From NCBI RefSeq assembly GCF_000964545.1, contig NZ_BBVD01000009.1, positions 243,531 to 307,530 of the forward strand: a stretch of 64,000 nt of DNA. The letters are read 5' to 3'. This document shows positions 56,546 through 63,923 of this stretch, one piece after another; positions within the stretch are counted from its first letter, which is position 1, and each line of letters opens with the position of its first letter. Position numbers and translations under genes: made by a program. Source of the DNA: Comamonas thiooxydans. Its GTDB lineage: Bacteria; Pseudomonadota; Gammaproteobacteria; Burkholderiales; Burkholderiaceae_C. The notes below the pieces were generated by a model, which saw only the letters and a list, made by a program, of their open reading frames with translations, was not told where the DNA came from and did no database searches.

Positions 56546-56828
56546 GGTACGGCAGTTCAGGAATGGGCCTGGGCTGGCGGCAATCAGGAACGCGACGCTT
56601 GCGTCGTGGCGACAGCGGTCACACCAGATGGCTCTACCCCCTTTGGTGTAAGACGGACTCCTATTGATCGCCCGAAAAGCGTCATGCAGAATTCGGCCCC
56701 ATCTACCTGTTATGCCGGGCCTGGGATCCCTCCTCCCTCCCTTACTGACCTCTTCCCCAGGCAGGGCCCGAAAGGGTCACCGGCTCTTTATTCAAGCCCG
56801 CAGCACCTGCTCGCGGGCTTTTCTTTTT
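56546..56828 (+). repeat. Repeated early-leader element, copy 1
   Basis: About 280 nt similar to copy 2 (58780-59034). It begins with GCAGGTACGGCA and TCAGGAATG, then GCCTGGGCTG, a CGACG..CGTCG hairpin, GGTCAC and CCAGA. It ends with CCCGAAAGG, CACCGGCTCTTTATTCAAG and a GCCCGC..GCGGGC terminator at 56794-56828. Confidence 0.75.
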
Positions 56829-57071
56829 GAGACACGCAGTCACGCAGCATTTAGCTTGGCAACCTAATCAAAGAAAGATGACAACCGCGAAGGGAGGGTG
56901 CACCGTTTGAGGTTCGACAGATATCACAAGTTGAATCAAAGGTATCCAATCGCTCAATCTGTAAGCGCCTACATACCTGCTTACATCTGCCAGTTACAAC
57001 AAGACGGACTCACAAAGATACGTCAGCTCGCAGGTTCTGCGGCCAGTCTCTGAGATGTAGGGAGTGTCCTC

Positions 57072-57380
57072 ATGAAGAAAGTTAATCCTGCTGCCAAGCA
57101 CGCAAACCGCGCCTATGTACGCATGCATACATATGTGACGAAACATTTTGACTGGGATCTCTTCACCAAAGACTACCGCGTAGTCCTGAACACCGACGAG
57201 GACGGAGGCGTCACGCTTTACATCGTCAAAGTCTTCGACAAGAACGGCCAGTTAGCTGCACTAGGGCCAAAGATCCCTAACCAGATTACGTTCTCGTACC
57301 GCCAGGCGCCCATCATGTCGGTATGGACTGAGTTCTTCAACGACGGCAAATTCACTTGGCGCAATGTCTCGTGCCGCTAG
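57072..57380 (+). CDS. Phage early protein, unknown
   Basis: 102 residues; ATG 57072 follows GTAGGGAGTG. Starts MKKVNPAAKHANRAYVRMHTYVTKHFDWDLF and has a beta-rich middle (VVLNTDEDGGVTLYIVKVFDKNGQLAALG). No family recognised. It follows copy 1 of the repeat and its terminator. Confidence 0.7.
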   Translation: MKKVNPAAKHANRAYVRMHTYVTKHFDWDLFTKDYRVVLNTDEDGGVTLYIVKVFDKNGQLAALGPKIPNQITFSYRQAPIMSVWTEFFNDGKFTWRNVSCR

Positions 57381-57409
57381 ATGCGGCAGCGGTCACGCCA
57401 GGTGGCAAG

Positions 57410-57676
57410 TCAAGTTGATTTCTTTCCACCACCGACAAGGTAGACGTTGCCCTCAGCCACGTTGTTGAGAAGCTCGCGATACGCATTCACCAAGTGATCG
57501 CGGCCAAGCCTGAATTCGGGATCCGTCCTATCAGGTCCATCCTGATGCTTGGCATCTAGCTGTGCAGCGCGCAGCTCTCTCGCCACCTGGTGCGCAGTCT
57601 CTGGTGGAAGCACCTTGACGACTGCCGTTAAGATCATGGACAGCGCAGCGAATGCGCCAGATTCCTCCTGGGTCAT
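57410..57676 (-). CDS. Small phage-region protein, unknown
   Basis: 88 residues, with a strong GGAGGTGCTTC before ATG 57676. Helical: MTQEESGAFAALSMILTAVVKVLPPETAHQVARELRAAQLDAKHQ. It lies opposite to its neighbours and interrupts the plus-strand early arm. Not recognised. Confidence 0.65.
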   Translation of the reverse strand: MTQEESGAFAALSMILTAVVKVLPPETAHQVARELRAAQLDAKHQDGPDRTDPEFRLGRDHLVNAYRELLNNVAEGNVYLVGGGKKST

Positions 57677-57736
57677 GAAGCACCTCCAGTCTGTTGACCC
57701 ATTTTAGTTTCCAGCCGTGCATGGGGCTCATTTCTT

Positions 57737-57827
57737 TCCACCATCTCTGAACCCTTCCCCAAGCAGACCCGAAAGGTAGCCGGCTCTTTATCCAAGCCCG
57801 CAGCAACTGAGCGCGGGCTTTCTTTTG
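57737..57827 (+). repeat. Repeated early-leader element, copy 3 (3' part only)
   Basis: The final part of the repeat: TTCCCCAAGCAGACCCGAAAGG, CCGGCTCTTTATCCAAGCCC and the GCCCGC..GCGGGC terminator at 57794-57827. A short trace of the 5' part may remain near 57373-57402 (GCGGTCACGCCAGGTGGC). The 57410-57676 gene separates them, so that gene may have been inserted into a repeat copy. Confidence 0.65.
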
Positions 57828-57875
57828 TCATCACGAGCGGGAGCGCAAAGCACTGAATGTCGATCAGAGAATTGC

Positions 57876-58307
57876 CTAGAGTGCGCCCCACAATTCAACG
57901 AGGCCAACCAAGTGAAACAGCCCAATCACAAGACAGATACCAGATGACATCAGCCAGAAAGTCTGCGTGTTTGCAGGGAACACCGGTTTGAGAAATGGGA
58001 AAGCAACCGCCCGCGCCAGATACACGGCACAGATAGCGGTGAGAGCGAGTTTGGTTAGCGGCAGAGGCTCGATGACGCCAGCCCCGGCCAATGCGTAACC
58101 CGCCCAAATGAACAAAATCATTGCGATGAAAAGCGTTATCAGTGCTGGCCGAGGCTTTCCTTGCTCCGCAGCGCGGACCATCCGATCACTCGCTCCCATC
58201 ACCCGGTATGCGGGAGCGCCAATTGCGATACACGCCAAGTGTGCTACTGCGGCAAATGCACTCAATGCGCCGCCGACGACTAGCGCGATCGATCCCAAAC
58301 TCGACAT
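57876..58307 (-). CDS. Four-helix integral membrane protein, unknown
   Basis: 143 residues from ATG 58307, with GAGGGAAG upstream. Hydrophobic segments: SIALVVGGALSAFAAVAHLACIAIG, LITLFIAMILFIWAGYALAG, LALTAICAVYLARAVAFPF, TFWLMSSGICLVIGLFHLVGLVEL. Resembles small host-type membrane proteins that accompany mobile elements. It lies antisense within the early arm, a likely cargo gene. Confidence 0.75.
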   Translation of the reverse strand: MSSLGSIALVVGGALSAFAAVAHLACIAIGAPAYRVMGASDRMVRAAEQGKPRPALITLFIAMILFIWAGYALAGAGVIEPLPLTKLALTAICAVYLARAVAFPFLKPVFPANTQTFWLMSSGICLVIGLFHLVGLVELWGAL

Positions 58308-58437
58308 AGCTTCCCTCATTAATTCTGATGACTTATCAGCATATCAAGTCGCTATTGCCGATGGATCACGTAGTTTCAGCGGCGCGATGAAAACTTGATC
58401 GCCCAATCACCACGAGAAGCACCGCCACTCAACTAAC

Positions 58438-58560
58438 GCCCGCAGTAATCGCTCGCGGGCTTTTTCTTTGCCCACAGGAGACTCCCACCGCCCCTACGAC
58501 AAAGCTGCTCCTCGCGGCGCAATAGGCGCTCACCTGCCTCGGCCTCACATGCGCCGTTCC
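58438..58560 (+). pseudogene. Decayed duplicate of terminator plus 45-aa membrane-protein gene
   Basis: GCCCGC..GCGGGC terminator, CAGGAGA ribosome site and ACAAAGCTGCTCCTCGCGGCGC correspond closely to 59003-59135. The start codon is lost and a TAG stands where the intact gene reads TGG. The rest of 58308-59052 otherwise holds a terminator, a small AATACA..TGTATT inverted repeat (58591-58607) and repeat copy 2. Confidence 0.7.
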
Positions 58561-58720
58561 CTGCAGGAGGGTTCTAGCGGGCAGATCGAAAATACAAAAT
58601 ATGTATTAATTTGCCTCAATCAATAGAAAATACTGACAACGCCTGCAATCAGTGAAAGCATTCACCTTAATTGATGTCTTTGAATGAGCGCAGCTACTCA
58701 GGTGTGAGAGAAGCCTCTTT

Positions 58721-58750
58721 AAGCCACCCTTCGCGGGGTGGCTTCTTTTA
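58721..58750 (+). terminator. Intrinsic terminator in the early arm
   Basis: AAGCCACCC-TTCGCG-GGGTGGCTT followed by CTTTTA. It sits 29 nt before copy 2 of the repeat, like the GGTGG terminator before copy 1. Confidence 0.85.
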
Positions 58751-58779
58751 AACCAAAGCCAGAGCCATCCGGTGTGGCC

Positions 58780-59034
58780 ACTCAAGCAGGTACGGCAACT
58801 CAGGAATGAGCCTGGGCTGCCGTCAATTGGGAGCACGGCGCTTTGCGTCGTGAGCGACAGTGGTCACGCCAGAGGGCGCAGAACCTTTTCTTTAACCATG
58901 GGAAAACTGCTGCGTCATATACCTGTTTCGCCGGGCTTGGGGCACCTTTTCACTCCCTTTTGCTCACCCAGGCAAGACCGAAAGGTCACCGGCTCTTTAT
59001 TCAAGCCCGCAGCAACCGCTCGCGGGCTTTTTCT
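58780..59034 (+). repeat. Repeated early-leader element, copy 2
   Basis: Same order as copy 1: AAGCAGGTACGGCA, CTCAGGAATG, GCCTGGGCTG, hairpin CACGGCGC-TTT-GCGTCGTG, GGTCACGCCAGA, GACCGAAAGG, CACCGGCTCTTTATTCAAG, terminator GCCCGC..GCGGGC (59003-59034). The hairpin differs from copy 1 by a base change that keeps pairing (A-T to G-U). Confidence 0.75.
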
Positions 59035-59052
59035 TTGCCCTCAGGAGATTCC

Positions 59053-59190
59053 ATGCATTCGACTCCATCCCCTGCCCACACCACAAAGCTGCTGCTCGCG
59101 GCGCAATGGGCTCTCATCGGCTTCGGCCTCTTCTGCCTGGTCGGCGCGGCTGTGGTGATCGCACTCACGCCAGAAGCCTGGCCCCTCTGA
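59053..59190 (+). CDS. Small single-helix membrane protein
   Basis: 45 residues: MHSTPSPAHTTKLLLAAQWA, then one helix LIGFGLFCLVGAAVVIALTPEAWPL. CAGGAGA precedes the ATG. It follows directly on the copy 2 terminator. A degenerate duplicate lies at 58438-58560. Size and topology suit a phage accessory or exclusion peptide; function unknown. Confidence 0.65.
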   Translation: MHSTPSPAHTTKLLLAAQWALIGFGLFCLVGAAVVIALTPEAWPL

Positions 59191-59237
59191 GCATAGAGCT
59201 TGGATAGCTGAACACGATTTTTGAAGAGGAGATCCTC

Positions 59238-59435
59238 ATGCTGAAGACGATTGTTGATTCCGCGCTGGTCATCGTTTGCGCCTTACTTCTGGCAGCCTGG
59301 TTGGCCGCGCCTGATGCCCAAGCCGATGAGCCCCAGACCATCACTCAACGCCTGCGCGACGAGTTCGCCTGCCCTGGCATGCATGCCGAGTGGCTGGATG
59401 AAAAGACCGTGCAATGCTTAAAGGAAAATCCATAA
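59238..59435 (+). CDS. Small exported protein
   Basis: 65 residues with a signal peptide (MLKTIVDSALVIVCALLLAAWLAAPDAQA) and a ~35-residue mature part with two Cys (FACPGMHAEWLDEKTVQCLKENP), perhaps one disulfide. AAGAGGAGATCC precedes the ATG. It lies between the membrane peptide and the papain-like protein. Family unknown. Confidence 0.7.
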   Translation: MLKTIVDSALVIVCALLLAAWLAAPDAQADEPQTITQRLRDEFACPGMHAEWLDEKTVQCLKENP

Positions 59436-59504
59436 TCGGCAGGAGATGCGCCCCCTTCAAAACCAGCTTTAATGCTGACAGATAGAACCTGCCAGGGAGA
59501 GATC

Positions 59505-60689
59505 ATGATCAAAGGTGTAGTGCTCCTACTCAGCGCATTGTTGATGCAGGGCTCCCCAAGCGCCATGGCCCAAAGCCACTGGAAGACCCCCGACGCGAAA
59601 GGCTTGCCGACCATTCGTTTTGCTGATCCGCAAGTTTTTAGCGTAGTGAAGAGCCAAGTTAGCATTCCCATCACGCAACTGCCCCCCGACATCACACAAT
59701 TGGATCAAGGCTTCTGCTATGCACATACCGCAGCCTATGTCACTGAGTACTGGCGGTGCAAAGAGGGAAAAGGTCTTTGTAGTGCACTATTCACTAGTGA
59801 AAAGCTGTCTGTGACCGAATTCACGGAGCATGGTGCGGAGTTGTTGAAAGAAGGCGGCTTCGACTGGCCCGTGTTTCAACAAACAGCAAAGGGCGACGTG
59901 ACGATCCGACAACGATCATGCACCCATGAGAATCAGATAATGACTACGGTTTTCGGAACCGGCAGTTACGTCTACACGCTCAATACCATCGGCCCAGAGA
60001 TATTGGGTGAGCGTTATCGCGCGAGGGTGAAAAATGTACTTCTCCCACTGTTGCCAGATCAGCTACGCGCAGAGATGACCCCTGCACCTGGAGAAATCTA
60101 TCCACGCAGCCTTGAATTCATGCGCAAAGCGTGGGAATGGAACCAAGGCACCAACAATGCTCACGCCGCTCAACTAGCAAACGCCTTGTTGGTGTTCTAT
60201 GGACTGCCGCTGAGCTTGGAGCAGGTTCAAAGCGCTCTGCGTGAAAATTCACCACTGCGTTATTACGAAGCCTTGCTCTACAAAAAAGACTGCAAGGAGA
60301 AATTCACACTGCCGAAATACGACGTTCAGTTTCATGTTCATGACAGATATACAGATCTGCCGCCCAATAGCCAATACCTCGGTACAAGTATTGAAAATGC
60401 ACTCAGCGTTATCAGGACGAGCTTGCAAGCAGGAGAGCTACCCATGCTTGGAGTGTGCATGACGGACTGCGACAAGAGACGATTTAACGGCCACTCCATT
60501 GTTGTTACGGGCATCCGGCAGGTGTGCCAACGTAACGGCCGCGCCTGCCGTGATGAGATCCAAGTCCAGTGGCATTGGGGTAACGGATTTCAAATCCTGG
60601 CCAACTCTGGTTGGGCTGATGCTGGATCGCTATTCGGCCCAAAGTTGGATCACTTGCAAACCGTTGTGATCGCAAAACCTAGCAAATAG
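59505..60689 (+). CDS. Secreted papain-like (C1-fold) cysteine protease candidate
   Basis: 394 residues; ATG 59505 follows GGGAGAG. Signal peptide MIKGVVLLLSALLMQGSPSAMA. Papain-type catalytic features: QLDQGFCYAHTAAYV (Cys 71, with the preceding Gln in DQG forming the oxyanion hole), NGHSIVVTGIRQ (His 330) and ILANSGWAD (Asn 367). The Cys-His spacing is long and the region between contains extra Cys residues. It would act in the periplasm or outside. It is cargo in the prophage early arm. The protease reading is motif-based and unconfirmed. Confidence 0.7.
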   Translation: MIKGVVLLLSALLMQGSPSAMAQSHWKTPDAKGLPTIRFADPQVFSVVKSQVSIPITQLPPDITQLDQGFCYAHTAAYVTEYWRCKEGKGLCSALFTSEKLSVTEFTEHGAELLKEGGFDWPVFQQTAKGDVTIRQRSCTHENQIMTTVFGTGSYVYTLNTIGPEILGERYRARVKNVLLPLLPDQLRAEMTPAPGEIYPRSLEFMRKAWEWNQGTNNAHAAQLANALLVFYGLPLSLEQVQSALRENSPLRYYEALLYKKDCKEKFTLPKYDVQFHVHDRYTDLPPNSQYLGTSIENALSVIRTSLQAGELPMLGVCMTDCDKRRFNGHSIVVTGIRQVCQRNGRACRDEIQVQWHWGNGFQILANSGWADAGSLFGPKLDHLQTVVIAKPSK

Positions 60690-60753
60690 GCCTCAAACGA
60701 CAAAGTGCGAGCGCCATCTCTGCTAGCGAGATACTTTTTCCATTTAACCAACC

Positions 60754-60775
60754 AAAGCCCGCACATGCGGGCTTT
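60754..60775 (+). terminator. Terminator before rdgC
   Basis: AAAGCCCGC-ACAT-GCGGGCTTT, 18 nt before the rdgC ATG. The T-tract is short. Confidence 0.75.
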
Positions 60776-60793
60776 CGCATTTCTGGAGTTCTG

Positions 60794-61729
60794 ATGCTTA
60801 AGAACATGATCATTTACCGCATTGCCGAGAGCTGGCAGGGGGATCTGCAGCTGCTGGAAGATGCGCTGCAAAAGACGGTGTTTGAGGAGTGCGGCGCCAC
60901 ACAGGAGCGCTCCGTGGGCTGGGTGCCGCCGCGCGGCGAGCCGCACGGTCCTCTGGTCGATTCCGTGGCCGGTCAATGGGTCATGCGCTTCATGACCGAG
61001 GCCAAAGTACTGCCGGCCAGCGTGCTCAATCGCAAGGTCAACGAGAAGGCCGAGCACATCGAAAAGACCGAAGGCCGCAAGCCTGGCAAGAAGGAGAAGC
61101 GCGACCTCAAGGACGAGGCCAAGCTGGATCTTCTGCCCATGGCCTTCACCAAGCAGGGCAGCATGTGGGTCTGGATGGATCCTCAGGCGCGCACCCTGGT
61201 GCTCGATACCAGCGCCCAGGGCCGCGCCGACGAGGTGGTGACGCTGCTAGTCGAAGGCCTGCCCGGCTTTGCCCTGGCCCTGCTGGATACCCAGACCAGC
61301 CCACAGGCCGCTATGGCGCACTGGCTGATGATGCAGGAGCCGCCCGCCAGCTTCACAGCAGACCGCGAAACTGAGCTGAAAGCCGCGGACGAATCCAAGG
61401 CTGTCGTGCGCTACGCCCGCCACCCGCTGGATATTGATGAGGTCCGCAAGCACATCGAGCAAGGCAAGCTGCCGACCAAGCTGGCGATGACCTGGGACGA
61501 CCGTGTGAGCTTTGTGCTGACCGAAGGCCTGCAGATCAAGAACATCGCGCTGCTGGATGCGGTCATGGACGGCAACAGCAAGGACGACAGCGGCTTTGAT
61601 ACCGATGTGGCGATTACCACCGGCGAGTTGTCGCGCCTGATTCCCAACCTGATCGAAGCATTGGGCGGCGAAGGCCGCACCCGCCTTGGCGACCTGCCCG
61701 CCTCGCTGGCTGGCAGCGCCAGCAACTGA
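60794..61729 (+). CDS. rdgC: Recombination-associated protein RdgC
   Basis: 311 residues, starting MLKNMIIYRIAESW, then TQERSVGWVPPRGE and LVDSVAGQWVMRFMTEAKVLPASVLNRKVNEKAEHIEK. The C-terminal half includes LTEGLQIKNIALLDAVMDG. RdgC forms a ring on double-stranded DNA and restrains RecA loading; phages carry it in early recombination regions. Length and motifs are normal. Preceded by a hairpin and followed by another gene after a hairpin. Confidence 0.93.
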   Translation: MLKNMIIYRIAESWQGDLQLLEDALQKTVFEECGATQERSVGWVPPRGEPHGPLVDSVAGQWVMRFMTEAKVLPASVLNRKVNEKAEHIEKTEGRKPGKKEKRDLKDEAKLDLLPMAFTKQGSMWVWMDPQARTLVLDTSAQGRADEVVTLLVEGLPGFALALLDTQTSPQAAMAHWLMMQEPPASFTADRETELKAADESKAVVRYARHPLDIDEVRKHIEQGKLPTKLAMTWDDRVSFVLTEGLQIKNIALLDAVMDGNSKDDSGFDTDVAITTGELSRLIPNLIEALGGEGRTRLGDLPASLAGSASN

Positions 61730-61786
61730 CCACCCATTCATAGATCTTTATGAGCAGGGCCAAGTGCCCACATCAATGAATCGACT

Positions 61787-61810
61787 GCCCGCCAATGAGC
61801 GGGCTTGTTC
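61787..61810 (+). terminator. GCCCGC hairpin before the next early gene
   Basis: GCCCGC-CAATGA-GCGGGC with TTGTTCTT after it. It is 14 nt before the ribosome-site region of the 61824 gene. Confidence 0.6.
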
Positions 61811-61823
61811 TTTGGAGGCTCCC

Positions 61824-62222
61824 ATGAGTCTGACTTTCGTGAATCACAACGGCGACCCCATCACAGATTCCCGCATGGCTGCCATGCGAGCTCAAGGAAT
61901 GGAGCTCGAGCGCCAGCGCCGCCTAGCTGCCAAAGCGGATGTGGTATCCGTGCACAAGGGGTGGCGCGTCTCTGGCATCAAGCCCGGAATGCTGGATGAG
62001 GCAAAGCAGGCGCATGAGCGGCTTTGCCAGATGGCGCAGAAGGCAGGCGGCAAGCCACCAGAACCATTTGATGAAGGTGCATGGCTGCGCCCCGCCAAGC
62101 GCACCGCAGTGCGCAGCAAGCCGTACCCCCTTCAAGAAGCCGCCCAGCTCTGCAAAGAGTTGGCCATCAAGGCAGGCTGGCTGGAGGTTCACCTTCAGGA
62201 AATCAAGAAGGTAGTCGCTTGA
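61824..62222 (+). CDS. Phage early protein, unknown
   Basis: 132 residues, with TTTGGAGG before ATG 61824. Starts MSLTFVNHNGDPITDSRMAAMRAQGMELERQRRLAAKADVV, then GWRVSGIKPGMLDEAKQAHERL, ending in a helical basic part (PLQEAAQLCKELAIKAGWLEVHLQEIKKVVA). It follows rdgC in the plus-strand operon. Not recognised. Confidence 0.72.
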   Translation: MSLTFVNHNGDPITDSRMAAMRAQGMELERQRRLAAKADVVSVHKGWRVSGIKPGMLDEAKQAHERLCQMAQKAGGKPPEPFDEGAWLRPAKRTAVRSKPYPLQEAAQLCKELAIKAGWLEVHLQEIKKVVA

Positions 62223-62253
62223 GTTGCTCTTGCGGGAAGAGGAGCAGCAAAAG

Positions 62254-62280
62254 AAAAAAGCTCACGCTTTTGGCGTGAGC
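62254..62280 (-). terminator. Terminator of the RRM gene (minus strand)
   Basis: GCTCACGC/GCGTGAGC stem with a 5-nt loop. The A-run at 62254-62259 reads as T-run on minus, 23 nt after the RRM stop. Confidence 0.85.
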
Positions 62281-62302
62281 CCTTCTTACAGATCGAAGAA
62301 GA

Positions 62303-62554
62303 TTACTTGCGTGGACGGGCCAGGGCCACTCCCACAGCGCGACCGCCCAGCGGTTGGTCGTTCAGCTCCTGGATAGCTTTCTGCGCTTGCTCTTGAGTGC
62401 CCATTTCAACGAAGCCGAAACCGCGCGAACGGCCGGTGTCACGATCAATGATGACGTCTGCAGCGATCACATCACCGCAGCTGCCGAAATGTGTGCGCAG
62501 GGCTTCGCTGTCGATGGAATAGCCGAGATTGGTAACGTAGAGATTGGATTGCAT
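62303..62554 (-). CDS. RRM-domain RNA-binding protein
   Basis: 83 residues, nearly one whole RRM: RNP2 LYVTNL (residues 4-9) and RNP1 RGFGFVEM (about 44-51), with TDxE-like structure between. These Rbp-type cold- or stress-related RNA chaperones are common in beta-proteobacteria and cyanobacteria. It lies downstream of IF-1 on minus. Host-type gene inside phage surroundings. Confidence 0.93.
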   Translation of the reverse strand: MQSNLYVTNLGYSIDSEALRTHFGSCGDVIAADVIIDRDTGRSRGFGFVEMGTQEQAQKAIQELNDQPLGGRAVGVALARPRK

Positions 62555-62615
62555 TGTGTTCTTTCAAAGATTGCTCACGCATGTCAGCGATGAGCGGTTA
62601 CAAGATTGATAAGGG

Positions 62616-62888
62616 TCAGCGGCGGCGCTTGAAGGCAGGTTTGGCCCCAGTAGCAGCACCAGTACGAGGAGGAAGATGGCGAAAGGTCACACGCCCTTTG
62701 TTCAGGTCGTAGGGCGACATTTCGACGGTCACTTTGTCACCAGCCAGAACACGAATACGATGCTTGCGCATCTTTCCGCCGCTGTAAGCAATGAGCTGAT
62801 GGCCGTTTTCCAGAGTCACGCGAAATCGCGCATCCGGCAGCACTTCATCAACTCGTCCTGACATCTCGATTAGTTCTTCTTTTGCCAA
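62616..62888 (-). CDS. infA: Translation initiation factor IF-1 (second, extended type)
   Basis: 90 residues: MAKEELIEMSGRVDEVLPDARFRVTLENGH, KMRKHRIRVLAGDKVTVEMSPYDLNKGRVTFRH is the S1-like OB-fold of IF-1, followed by an unusual ~15-residue basic tail (PRTGAATGAKPAFKRRR). IF-1 occupies the ribosomal A site during initiation. The start codon is TTG with a good AGGAG 6 nt upstream, suggesting limited or autoregulated translation, as with rare starts of other initiation factors. The housekeeping copy should be in the ribosomal protein operon. Confidence 0.93.
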   Translation of the reverse strand: MAKEELIEMSGRVDEVLPDARFRVTLENGHQLIAYSGGKMRKHRIRVLAGDKVTVEMSPYDLNKGRVTFRHLPPRTGAATGAKPAFKRRR

Positions 62889-62919
62889 GTTAGCTCCTGT
62901 GAGTGAAGGATTCAGCCGC

Positions 62920-63138
62920 TCAATTCAGACTGTGGTTCAAGACCATGTTTCGCCCTTCAGTCAGGGCATAGCTAGAGGCAAGCGACTCGTTAGAAAACTG
63001 GGGAACAAATCGAATGACGCGGTCATATGCACCGCGGCGAATGGAAACAGCAGCCAGGAATTGGCCGCTGGTGCTCGGCTGTGTCAGAGGTGTGACCACG
63101 TAGCGGCCAATCTGCTCTGTAATGTTTTTGTGCAGCAT
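62920..63138 (-). CDS. Small conserved protein upstream of IF-1
   Basis: 72 residues from ATG 63138 (MLHKNITEQIGRYVVTPLTQPSTSGQFLAAVSIRRGA), ending YALTEGRNMVLNHSLN; a GTG at 63156 is an alternative. The pattern (Y-V-V-T-P...G-x-F-x-A-x-V-S-I-R-R) fits small host proteins seen near cold-shock genes, but I do not assign a family. Confidence 0.6.
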   Translation of the reverse strand: MLHKNITEQIGRYVVTPLTQPSTSGQFLAAVSIRRGAYDRVIRFVPQFSNESLASSYALTEGRNMVLNHSLN

Positions 63139-63529
63139 GAAAACGGACGGCCGCACGCACGATTGCGCAGACCATCAAGTGAGATAGGGAAGGCCCGCTG
63201 TGAATGCAGGGGGCAACGCAGATCCATAAGGATGTTCAGGATCTGGTGAGTTCGCCTAGAGGGGAGTGACCACCGCGTGCTTTGCTAGAAGAGCGGCTAC
63301 CTGCGGCCAAGGGGCGGCATTGGTGTCAGACAGGCACTGTTGGGGCGAACGGCCTTAACAGCGAGTGAGGCCAGTATAGGTGAACCGAAAGACCTTTGGT
63401 TGGAAATCTTCCGCTCTCCCGGCCTGACGTCCCTCACATCAAAGCCTTCAAAAAATAAATTGATAGACCACTAAGGATTAACCATGTACTGTGGGCCTAG
63501 CGTTCGGATATTTACAGAGAGCCTCACCA
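63139..63529. other. Intergenic region at the end of the host-type cassette
   Basis: No convincing gene. A possible minus-strand -10 (TATACT, 63373-63378) could serve the IF-1 operon. TTCGCCTAGAGGGGAGTGAC at 63251-63270 weakly resembles the late-block motif but may be chance. Phage-type sequence resumes near 63480. Confidence 0.4.
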
Positions 63530-63712
63530 ATGACGAAAACTAAAAAATCACCCGTTCACCATGTCGTGGAGGCCAAGCGATGGGAGCTCAGTCGCGAAAA
63601 AGAGCGCATCACCTACCCTCCTGAACATGCCGGCCCAGTGCAAATGGAATGGCGGAAGCGAGAAAACTACTCCGCCACAGACCTCGACTACCGAGGCCGC
63701 AGCAAGATTTAG
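63530..63712 (+). CDS. Small phage protein, unknown
   Basis: 60 residues from ATG 63530: MTKTKKSPVHHVVEAKRWELSREKERITYPPEHAGPVQMEWRKRE, ending YSATDLDYRGRSKI. Very charged. A terminator follows 23 nt later. Typical small early phage gene; not recognised. Confidence 0.6.
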   Translation: MTKTKKSPVHHVVEAKRWELSREKERITYPPEHAGPVQMEWRKRENYSATDLDYRGRSKI

Positions 63713-63735
63713 AGAGCCTCCACAAAATTGCCTTT

Positions 63736-63759
63736 GCCCGCCATTGAGCGGGCTTTTTT
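63736..63759 (+). terminator. GCCCGC hairpin terminator
   Basis: GCCCGC-CATTGA-GCGGGC followed by six T. The T-run abuts the next ATG. Confidence 0.8.
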
Positions 63760-63876
63760 ATGAGTTTCACCAGCATGACAAACACCACCACCGATAAGCG
63801 TTGCGGAAGCTGCGGCGCGCCGCTGCCTCAAGACTTCAAAGAGGAACAAGGTCAGCCACTTCCTTGCGGCCACTGA
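63760..63876 (+). CDS. Very small Cys/His-rich protein, zinc-ribbon-like
   Basis: 38 residues: MSFTSMTNTTTDKRCGSCG, then APLPQDFKEEQGQPLPCGH. A CxxC and a CxH form a likely single zinc knuckle. It could start at the second ATG (63775). No ribosome site is seen; the Cys/His pattern and intergenic placement support coding. Confidence 0.45.
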   Translation: MSFTSMTNTTTDKRCGSCGAPLPQDFKEEQGQPLPCGH

Positions 63877-63901
63877 CAACCTCAACCTTGACAACTTTCC
63901 G

Positions 63902-63923
63902 GCCCGCCACTGAGCGGGCTTTT
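63902..63923 (+). terminator. GCCCGC hairpin terminator near window end
   Basis: GCCCGC-CACTGA-GCGGGC with TTTT. The remaining 77 bases contain nothing I can call. Confidence 0.7.

Larger units (their letters stand above)
55865..57071. other. 1.2-kb early leader without convincing gene
   Basis: Holds a GGTGG-type terminator (56201), a candidate structured RNA (56274-56419) and the first repeat element (56546-56828). A weak 63-codon frame (TTG start 55961) and two others in 56261-56830 lack good starts and look non-coding. Confidence 0.7.

Noticed and set aside
63251..63270. A sixth copy of the late-block motif
   Set aside because: TTCGCCTAGAGGGGAGTGAC lacks the CGAACCC half and lies outside the late genes; likely chance.
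55246..63923. The repeated GCCCGC hairpins as a CRISPR array
   Set aside because: They are terminators of 20-35 nt at irregular distances of hundreds of bases, with genes between them.
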